In this document: positions 1 to 4,630 of the stretch, piece by piece | Layout: every line of letters starts with the position of its first letter | Numbering within the stretch: position 1 is the first letter of the stretch | DNA from: Candidatus Treponema faecavium | GTDB taxonomy: Bacteria > Spirochaetota > Spirochaetia > Treponematales > Treponemataceae | NCBI GenBank assembly: GCA_019113455.1 | Contig: DXHG01000092.1 | Location: 1 to 10,212, forward strand | Direction: 5' to 3' | Length of the DNA: 10,212 nt | Program-made: the position numbers and the translations under genes | Notes under the pieces: model-generated | Seen by the model: the letters and a program-made list of their open reading frames with translations, nothing else | Told to the model about the DNA's origin: nothing | Database searches by the model: none

Positions 1-2
1 TC

Positions 3-338
3 TGGCTTTTTTTGTGGGGAATACTGCTTATTATTCCCGCCATTGTAAAAAAGTACGCATATTCGATGATGTTTTTTATTCTTGCCGAGCATCCGCGGCT
101 TTCGGTACGGAAAGCGATGCTTTTGAGCAAGGTAATGACGCTTGATCATAAAGGCGATTTATTCGTTATGGATGTGTCGTTTGCCGGCTGGATGCTGCTG
201 TGCGTGTTTTCTGCCGGCATCGGGCTTTTATGGCTTATACCGTATATGCTGCTGTCGTATGCGTATGCGTACCGGTTTTTGAAAACAGCGGCGCTTGAAC
301 GCGGGCTGCTGAAAATACAGGATTTTGAGGAGTTATAG
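3..338 (+). CDS. DUF975-family membrane protein, C-terminal part
   Basis: Partial gene: its 5' end lies before the window and the frame is open from base 3 to the TAG at 336-338. The visible 111 residues start with a hydrophobic segment (WLFLWGILLIIPAIVKK), then a short soluble stretch with AEHPRLSVRKAMLLSKVM and HKGDLFVMDVSFAGW, then a second membrane segment rich in L, I, W and Y. The pattern 'hydrophobic segment, Y/S-M-x-x-x-I-L-A-(D/E)-x-P, S-x-R-x-A, H-K-x-x-L-F, membrane segment' is that of DUF975 (PF06161) integral membrane proteins, whose biochemical function is not known to me. The stop overlaps the proposed start of sppA by 14 bp, so the two are probably co-transcribed and translationally coupled. 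Confidence 0.75.
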   Translation, partial: WLFLWGILLIIPAIVKKYAYSMMFFILAEHPRLSVRKAMLLSKVMTLDHKGDLFVMDVSFAGWMLLCVFSAGIGLLWLIPYMLLSYAYAYRFLKTAALERGLLKIQDFEEL

Positions 339-1359
339 TATTACGGAACAACATGATTTGCTGCCGGAACGCGTGCGGCAGCCTGACAATAACGCGGAAT
401 CAGCCGCGCGGCTGAAAGCAGGGAAGATTGTTTTTGCCGTTATATGCGCCGCGGTGGTGCTGCTTGCCGCCGGTTCGGCGCTGTATGCGCTTTTCGGCGC
501 GCGTTCATACGGTTCGCCGCCAGCCGCAGCGCCGCAGCTGTTTCGGGACAGGTATATCGCCGTGCTGTATATAGAAGGCGTGATTGAAAATCAGAACCGT
601 TCTTATGACCAGCAGTGGCTGCTGCACACGATAGAGCTGCTTGCCGCCGATACAAAAAACGCCGCGCTGCTGCTCTATATCGATTCGCCCGGCGGCGGCG
701 TGTATCAGGCTGACGAAGTGTACCTTGCGTTAAAAGCATACGCGGAGAAAAAGCACGTGTGGGCGTATCTCGGTTCCGTTGCCGCGTCCGGCGGCTACTA
801 TATCGCCGCCGCGTGCGACTATATTGTGGCAAACAGAAATACGCTTACCGGCTCTATCGGCGTGATTGCCGGGCAGGCGCTTGATCTCACGGAACTTATG
901 GATCGCTGCGGCATTGAGCTGACGACGGTAACCGCGGGGCGCAATAAAAACATGATGAATATAAACGAGCCGTTTACCGCCGAGCAGCGCGAAATTATGC
1001 AGTCTATTGCGGATGAATGCTATGAGCAGTTTGTCGGCATTGTGGCCGAAAGCCGCGGCATGGCGGCGGAAGACGTGCGCGCGCTCGCCGACGGACGCGT
1101 GTATACGGCGCGGCAGGCGCTTGATAGCGGGCTTATCGATGAAATAGCATCATTTGACGAGACTGTCGACTCTCTGCGCGAACTGATTTCAGGTTCTGTC
1201 TCTGTGGAGGAGTTTTTTGTGGAATGGCGGCCGTCGCTCTATGACTATCTTACCGGCATGGCAGCCGCGCTGCGCACCGAGCCTGAACGCACGGTGCTGC
1301 AAAAGCTGCAAAAAAGCGCCGCCTTGCCGTTTCCCGCATACTATTGGAACGGTTTTTGA
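325..1359 (+). CDS. sppA: Signal peptide peptidase SppA, S49 family membrane serine protease
   Basis: Membrane-bound Ser/Lys protease expected to cut signal peptides left after secretion. Residues count from TTG at 325 (344 aa): cytosolic N-terminus 1-33, one membrane segment about 34-58, then the S49 domain about 75-285. The loop SPGGG (121-125) fits the oxyanion region. Ser155 in VAASGGYYIA is the likely nucleophile and Lys208 in GRNKN the general base; their spacing of 53 is close to Ser147/Lys199 of Bacillus subtilis SppA. One copy of the fold and one membrane segment match the short, Bacillus-type SppA rather than the duplicated E. coli form. The start is uncertain: TTG at 325 has only a poorly spaced AGGA (319-322), whereas a good GAGGAG (327-332) sits 7 nt before an ATT at 340. 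It overlaps the preceding membrane protein gene and is followed by a terminator. Confidence 0.92.
   Translation: MRSYSITEQHDLLPERVRQPDNNAESAARLKAGKIVFAVICAAVVLLAAGSALYALFGARSYGSPPAAAPQLFRDRYIAVLYIEGVIENQNRSYDQQWLLHTIELLAADTKNAALLLYIDSPGGGVYQADEVYLALKAYAEKKHVWAYLGSVAASGGYYIAAACDYIVANRNTLTGSIGVIAGQALDLTELMDRCGIELTTVTAGRNKNMMNINEPFTAEQREIMQSIADECYEQFVGIVAESRGMAAEDVRALADGRVYTARQALDSGLIDEIASFDETVDSLRELISGSVSVEEFFVEWRPSLYDYLTGMAAALRTEPERTVLQKLQKSAALPFPAYYWNGF
327..332 (+). promoter_or_regulatory. Shine-Dalgarno GAGGAG inside the proposed sppA start region
   Basis: GAGGAG is the best ribosome binding site near the sppA start. It lies downstream of TTG 325 and is followed after 7 nt by ATT (340-342) in frame with sppA. 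The next TTG (358) is 25 nt away, too far. The motif therefore points to initiation at the rare codon ATT, or is a coincidence within the gene. Confidence 0.4.
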
Positions 1360-1397
1360 GCGGAAAACTGATTCTGTAAGACAGCTGCGTATACTGG

Positions 1398-1432
1398 AAA
1401 AGGCTGTATACCGAACGTATACAGCCTTTTTT
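1398..1432. terminator. Bidirectional rho-independent terminator between sppA and the response regulator
   Basis: A perfect 14-bp inverted repeat, AAAAGGCTGTATAC (1398-1411) and its complement at 1417-1430, flanks a 5-nt loop (CGAAC). On the plus strand the stem ends in TTTTTT (1427-1432). On the minus strand the same hairpin ends in TTTT, so it can also stop transcription from the convergent regulator gene ending at 1475. Confidence 0.92.
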
Positions 1433-1474
1433 ATGCGATGACAATACTATAAGATACGATTCTGCCGCGGCCGT

Positions 1475-2089
1475 TTATTCCGCCATCGGTATGTTGAGCG
1501 CCTGGGAGACGGTTTTGGCAAGTTCTTCGAGATTAAGCGGCTTAGCGAAAAAGTGTTTGGTGCCCATCTTTTTAATCTCTTCCGCTGTGTATTCTTCAGG
1601 CATTGCCGTGATGCCGATAATAACGGGTTTGCCGAAATCAGAAGTGGCGTTAATGCGGTTGCACAGCTCAACGCCGTTTACGCCGGGCAGATGTATATCA
1701 AGAATGACGCAGTGCGGTTTGTGTTCTGCCATAAGCGCTCCCGCCTCAAACCCATCGAACGCCTGCAGGATTTCAGCTTTCGGAAATTTCTTTTCAAAGA
1801 ACGATTTAATAACCGCGTTGAGGCCTTTGTCGTCGTCAACGATAACGATTATTCTCCGGTTTGTTTCCGTTCCGCAGATATCGATAAGCTCCTGCGGCAG
1901 GCGCATATTCCGGGACTGCATAAAATCAGCCAGATCATCCGCGTAGACACGGTACTGCCCGCCGGGAGTGCTGTATGCTTTCAGATAGCCGCTTCTTATC
2001 CAGTTGATCGCGGTTTGGTTTACAACGCCGCAGATATTTGCTACCTCAAGAGCTGAGTATACCACAGGCTTTGTGTTTGTTTTAGACAT
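1475..2089 (-). CDS. Response regulator with N-terminal MerR/excisionase-like HTH and C-terminal receiver domain
   Basis: A 204-aa two-domain protein. Residues about 11-61 (YSALEVANICGVVNQTAINW ... GGQYRVYADDLADFM) form an excisionase/MerR-type winged helix, the family with S-x-x-E-V-A-x-x-x-x-V-x-x-x-T-I-x-x-W and a G-G-x-x-R wing. Residues about 78-200 are a CheY-like receiver: acidic pocket Asp85/Asp86 in IVDDD, phosphoacceptor Asp131 in ILDIHLPG, Thr161 in ITAMP and Lys183 in FAKPL, so all signature residues are intact. The DNA-binding domain precedes the receiver, the reverse of OmpR or NarL types. No histidine kinase is nearby. The ATG at 2087-2089 is preferred because AAGGA (2098-2102) lies 8 nt upstream; an in-frame ATG at 2096-2098 would add three residues but has no well-placed ribosome site. 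Its target genes cannot be seen. Confidence 0.88.
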   Translation of the reverse strand: MSKTNTKPVVYSALEVANICGVVNQTAINWIRSGYLKAYSTPGGQYRVYADDLADFMQSRNMRLPQELIDICGTETNRRIIVIVDDDKGLNAVIKSFFEKKFPKAEILQAFDGFEAGALMAEHKPHCVILDIHLPGVNGVELCNRINATSDFGKPVIIGITAMPEEYTAEEIKKMGTKHFFAKPLNLEELAKTVSQALNIPMAE

Positions 2090-2183
2090 CCTTTCCATCC
2101 TTGTCGTCAGCTGCCGCAGACTCTTTCACAAATGATACGCCTGCTGCAGGAAAACGATTTGGTTATATTTTTATATCAAAACT

Positions 2184-2213
2184 AGTATACCATGTAAGTT
2201 ATATATTTGACAA
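2184..2213 (-). promoter_or_regulatory. Sigma-70-type promoter of the response regulator gene
   Basis: Read on the minus strand: TTGTCA (-35, 2208-2213), an 18-bp spacer, and TATACT (-10, 2184-2189). Transcription would start near 2177 and leave an untranslated leader of about 85-90 nt before the start at 2089. It lies in a markedly AT-rich spacer (about 2160-2260), unlike the GC-rich genes on both sides. Confidence 0.6.
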
Positions 2214-2243
2214 GTAATTTTGCACTAAATTGTTATTTGTCAA
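2207..2243. promoter_or_regulatory. Interrupted dyad overlapping the regulator promoter, possible operator
   Basis: TTGACAA (2207-2213) and TTGTCAA (2237-2243) form a perfect 7-bp inverted repeat. It extends to 10 of 11 matching positions as TTGACAAnTAA / TTAnTTGTCAA, centred on 2225. The left arm coincides with the minus-strand -35 box. A dimeric regulator, possibly the encoded HTH protein itself, could bind here. The arms also look like two back-to-back -35 boxes, so the symmetry may be incidental. Confidence 0.35.
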
Positions 2244-2261
2244 TATTTTTAGGAAGATACG

Positions 2262-2984
2262 CTATTCGGAGATTTGCCGTTCCGTGTCCGAGCTGTCTTC
2301 AGAAAGGCAGCGGGCTGCAAGCCGTGCGGGGAATCCTTGCAGGCAGAGCGCTCTGCGGATTGCGTCATCTGATTTGCCGCTGCGGCGTCTGCGTGCAGCG
2401 GCTCTGCGGCACAGCTCCTCTTCCGATATATCCGAAAAGAGCTCGTCAAGCGCCGCCTCTGCGTCCCGTGTGCTGACGCCGCGTGCGGCCAGTTCCGCGG
2501 CGAGCCGGCGGCGGCTCTCGGCTTTGTGCGCTGTCCGTGCGTGCAGCCACGCGCGCGCAAAGCGGCTGTCAGAGAGTATGCCGCGCGTTTCAAGGTAATC
2601 GAGCGCTTTTTGTATGCTTGCTCCGTCAAACTGTTTTTTTGCCGCGAGCTTGCGCTCAAGCATATGCCTGCTGTGCTCGCTGCGCCCTAAATACGCGTGC
2701 GCGGCCTGTTCGGCTGCATAGGCAAAGCCTGCCTGTATGAGATCTTGTGTGCCGTCCTCTGTGTACGGCCGGTCGGCCGCTATATCTTCCGGTTTGAGCT
2801 GTGCAAGATACGCTGTCCTGATAAAAAAAACGGCTCCCGTTGACAGCTGCAGTTTGCAGCGGTCATCATGGAGCCATGCAGCGCTTACGATACGTACCGT
2901 ATCCGCGCACATATATACATACGTTTTTGAAAAACCAGCTTTGCCGCGCGGCAGCCGCAGAATAAAGCCGCACAGCGCAGGCAT
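2262..2984 (-). CDS. recX: RecA regulatory protein RecX
   Basis: RecX binds RecA filaments and inhibits or modulates recombination and SOS activity in the cytoplasm. After an N-terminal beta-type region (about 28-70), the protein shows the tandem three-helix repeats of the family: AHAYLGRSEHSRHMLERKLA (95-114), ALDYLETRGILSDSRFARAW (127-146), RRRLAAELAARGVSTRDAEAAL (158-179), and a last degenerate repeat RRALCLQGFPARLAARCL (210-227). At 240 aa it is at the long end for RecX. The ATG at 2984 has no clear ribosome binding site but is only 9 nt after the rpsI stop, so reinitiation is plausible. Met25 (2912) would give 216 aa, nearer the family length, also without an obvious site. It closes an rplM-rpsI-recX transcription unit. 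Confidence 0.85.
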   Translation of the reverse strand: MPALCGFILRLPRGKAGFSKTYVYMCADTVRIVSAAWLHDDRCKLQLSTGAVFFIRTAYLAQLKPEDIAADRPYTEDGTQDLIQAGFAYAAEQAAHAYLGRSEHSRHMLERKLAAKKQFDGASIQKALDYLETRGILSDSRFARAWLHARTAHKAESRRRLAAELAARGVSTRDAEAALDELFSDISEEELCRRAAARRRRSGKSDDAIRRALCLQGFPARLAARCLSEDSSDTERQISE

Positions 2985-2993
2985 AATGCAAAG

Positions 2994-3386
2994 CTAGCGC
3001 TTGCTGAACTGGAAGCGCCGGCGCGCACCGCGCTGTCCGTACTTTTTGCGCTCAACCATGCGGGAATCGCGCGTGAGGAAGCCGTTCGCTTTAAGCGAAG
3101 CGTAATTGTCCTGATCAACCTGCGTGAGCGCGCGGGCAAGACCGTGCAGACAGGCGCCCGCCTGACCGCTGAGACCGCCGCCGTACACGTTGATGAGCAC
3201 GTCAAATTTGTTTTCGCTTGCCGTTACCATGAGCGGCTGGCGCACCGTGCGTATCTGATCGGCAGTGGCAAAGTATTTATCGAGTTCCCTGCCGTTCACG
3301 ACGATTTTGCCGGTGCCTTCGCGCAGAAATACGCGGGCAACTGCGGTCTTTCTTCTTCCTGTTCCGATACCGATATTCTTTATCAC
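2994..3386 (-). CDS. rpsI: 30S ribosomal protein S9
   Basis: A 130-aa protein of full S9 length. It opens with GTGRRKTAVARVFLREGTG, carries the YGGGLSGQAGA segment (70-80), and ends in the near-universal tail KKYGQRGARRRFQFSKR, whose C-terminal Lys-Arg reaches the ribosomal P site. The start codon is GTG (3384-3386), supported by AGGAG 6 nt upstream in the 12-nt gap after rplM. It is translated with rplM from one mRNA, the usual bacterial pairing. Confidence 0.97.
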   Translation of the reverse strand: MIKNIGIGTGRRKTAVARVFLREGTGKIVVNGRELDKYFATADQIRTVRQPLMVTASENKFDVLINVYGGGLSGQAGACLHGLARALTQVDQDNYASLKANGFLTRDSRMVERKKYGQRGARRRFQFSKR

Positions 3387-3398
3387 GATTGACTCCTG

Positions 3399-3827
3399 TT
3401 ACACTTCCAGCGGAATGGGATTCTGAGCTGCATGGGGATGTGCGGTTCCTGCATAGACTTTGACATTCTTAAGCAGTTTGCGTCCGAGCGGTCCTTTCGG
3501 CAGCATTCCCTTAATGGCGAGCATCAGCGGCGCGTCAGGATGACGTTCGATTTTCTTTTCAAATGTATATGACTTGAGACCGCCGACATAGCCGGTGTGG
3601 TGATAATACATTTTATTCGCTGCCTTGCTGCCGGAAACCGCTACTTTTTCGGCATTGACAATGACAATGTAATCGCCCATTTCCTGATTGGGAGTATAGG
3701 TGATCTTGTTCTTGCCGCGGAGCATCGCTGCAGCTTTTGCGGCGACGCGTCCCAGCGGCTTGCCGGCGGCGTCGATAACATACCACTTGCGCACCGCGTC
3801 TTTTTCATTCACGAAAATAGTCTTCAT
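3399..3827 (-). CDS. rplM: 50S ribosomal protein L13
   Basis: A 142-aa protein of standard L13 length, an early-assembly component of the large subunit. Typical features are KWYVIDAAGKPLGRVAAKAA (14-33), the RGK motif followed by TYTPNQEMGDYIVIVNAEKV (39-58), KMYYHHTGYVGGLKS (72-86) and MLPKGPLGRKLLKNVKVYAG (109-128). The ATG at 3825-3827 is preceded by AAGG with a 7-nt spacing. It is the first gene of the unit and has a strong promoter about 110 nt upstream of its start. Confidence 0.97.
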   Translation of the reverse strand: MKTIFVNEKDAVRKWYVIDAAGKPLGRVAAKAAAMLRGKNKITYTPNQEMGDYIVIVNAEKVAVSGSKAANKMYYHHTGYVGGLKSYTFEKKIERHPDAPLMLAIKGMLPKGPLGRKLLKNVKVYAGTAHPHAAQNPIPLEV

Positions 3828-3890
3828 ATAATAACCTTATACCTTGTAATGTCCATGCGGCCGGTTTAAGCATCATCCGCCGCAGTGAAA

Positions 3891-3909
3891 AGGAGATGAG
3901 CAGTCTCCT
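3891..3909 (-). promoter_or_regulatory. Hairpin in the rplM leader, possible autoregulatory structure
   Basis: In the predicted rplM leader, AGGAGA and TCTCCT form a perfect 6-bp stem with a 7-nt loop; on the minus-strand transcript it is followed by TTTC, too short a T run for a terminator. L13 leaders with regulatory structure are known in Firmicutes, and L13 autoregulates rplM-rpsI in E. coli. A similar role here is inference only. Confidence 0.35.
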
Positions 3910-3943
3910 GAAGTACGCATAACGCGCAGATATACGGGATATC

Positions 3944-3973
3944 AATATACCCCGTTTGAGGGTTTTCTGTCAA
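3944..3973 (-). promoter_or_regulatory. Strong sigma-70 promoter for rplM-rpsI-recX
   Basis: On the minus strand: a consensus -35 TTGACA (3968-3973), an 18-bp spacer, and TATATT (3944-3949), 5 of 6 matches to the -10 consensus. The expected start is near 3937, giving a leader of about 110 nt. This is what a ribosomal protein operon should have. Confidence 0.8.
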
Positions 3974-4079
3974 TGGAGTGTGCTCCTTGTCAGGGCGGCG
4001 GCAGGTACTCTGCACGCTGCACGAACGGCTTGTTTTCTTTGCAGGTTCCCTGCGGGAGGGCTGCGCTGGGCGCGTGGAC

Positions 4080-4194
4080 TTTTTTTCTTTTTTATTCTCT
4101 GTACTCTGTTTTGGGGAGGGCTGAGAACGGCGCCTTTAAAGCAGATATTCCCTTCTCCCCGGAAAAGCGAATTACAGAGAATAAAAGAAAAAAC
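4080..4194. repeat. Long imperfect hairpin with a T-rich/A-rich outer stem
   Basis: The outer stem pairs the T-rich run 4081-4102 (six T, C, six T, ATTCTCTGT) with 4174-4193 (ACAGAGAAT, four A, G, six A): 20 base pairs with one 2-nt bulge. An inner stem pairs GGGGAG (4113-4118) with CTCCCC (4155-4160) and GG with CC (4119-4120/4151-4152). The apical loop is about 4121-4150. Weaker pairing may continue outward, GGCTGCG (4058-4064) against the complement of CTGCAGGC (4209-4216). It could be a transcribed RNA structure or the remains of a small palindromic element. Confidence 0.6.
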
Positions 4195-4242
4195 AGAACG
4201 CCTTCAGCTGCAGGCTGACAAAAGCAAGCCGCGGGCAACAGG

Positions 4243-4479
4243 TTTCCCAATGACAAATAAAAAATTTGCCGATGGCAAAATTTTAGTTTGCCGTTTATCC
4301 GGTAAGAAATTTGCCGTCGGCCAGCGGCGCACTTGCCGATTGCAAATTTTTTGTTTGCCGTCGGCAAATGAAAAGTTTGCAATCGGCAAGTGCCTCGCTG
4401 GCCATCGGCAAAATTCATGTCTGATACATGGCAAATAAAAAATTAGCCATCGGCAAATTTTTATTTTTTAAATGGCACA
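4243..4479. repeat. Array of 15-bp palindromic units at 22-bp period forming one giant palindrome
   Basis: Nine units resembling TTTGCCGATGGCAAA start at 4265, 4287, 4310, 4332, 4354, 4376, 4398, 4421 and 4443, so the steps are 22 or 23 bp. Weaker units fit the same register at 4243 (12 of 15 matches to the first unit) and 4465 (10 of 15). Spacers are 7-8 bp and mostly A/T-rich. The second base of the unit is T in all nine core copies; bases 4, 5 and 12 are kept in eight. The core 4262-4460 is also an uninterrupted palindrome centred on T4361: 99-nt arms with no gaps, 81 matching. Best-preserved arm parts are 4332-4341/4381-4390 and the ends 4262-4271/4451-4460. Both ends carry T-rich runs reading outward. 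Confidence 0.9.
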
Positions 4480-4592
4480 TACAGCCGCGGCAGGATGCGC
4501 GTTATTTTCTGCCGGCGCCGGTTTGTGCCTGTGCGCAGGGTGCGGGTGCCGTGATGAACGGTGTGTGCATAATAACAGCTCTACTGATGTGA

Positions 4593-4621
4593 TTGCAAGC
4601 GCCGGTTATTCCCGCTATAAT
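4593..4621 (+). promoter_or_regulatory. Promoter immediately upstream of murE
   Basis: TTGCAA (4593-4598; 4 of 6 consensus), a 17-bp spacer and a perfect TATAAT (4616-4621). The expected start site, about 4627-4629, is only 2-4 nt before the murE ATG at 4631, so the transcript would be leaderless or nearly so. GGA at 4622-4624 would lie upstream of the transcript. Confidence 0.6.
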
Positions 4622-4630
4622 GGATGCGTC

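Larger units (their letters stand above)
3974..4592. other. Gene-free divergent intergenic region between the rplM and murE promoters
   Basis: About 620 bp with no credible gene. Open frames exist on both strands (for example 3956-4438 plus and 4092-4418 minus), but their translations are Cys/Arg-rich or repeat the K-F-A-x-G-K motif produced by the palindromic repeat, and none has a ribosome binding site. The content is mostly structural: a small GGAG/CTCC hairpin (3975-3986), a long hairpin (4080-4194), the 22-bp-period palindromic array (4243-4479) and a perfect 10-bp palindrome CCGGCGCCGG (4512-4521). Since the flanking genes diverge, neither needs a terminator here. Confidence 0.7.

Noticed and set aside
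440..832. 130-aa minus-strand open frame opposite sppA
   Set aside because: Arg-rich shadow of a well-supported protease gene, with no independent coding signal.
2207..2236. Plus-strand promoter from TTGACA at 2207
   Set aside because: The best -10 (TGTTAT, 18-bp spacing) is weak and no plus-strand gene follows; the signal is better explained as the arm of a dyad over the minus-strand promoter.
4080..4194. Rho-independent terminator
   Set aside because: Flanking genes diverge, the loop is long, and there is no T run after the hairpin on either strand in the usual position.
3956..4438. 160-aa plus-strand open frame over the palindromic region
   Set aside because: It begins within the rplM promoter, has no ribosome site, and its second half is only the translation of the 15-bp repeat (KFADGK, KFAVGQ, KFAIGK). 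Similar frames on the minus strand (4092-4418, 4204-4434) arise from the same symmetry.
4243..4479. CRISPR array
   Set aside because: Units are 15-bp palindromes with 7-8 bp spacers, far shorter than CRISPR spacers. The units vary and there are no cas genes.
4472..4630. N-terminal extension of murE from ATG 4472
   Set aside because: The 53 extra residues are Cys/Ala-rich and unlike MurE, there is no ribosome site before 4472, and the promoter at 4593-4621 lies inside this stretch.
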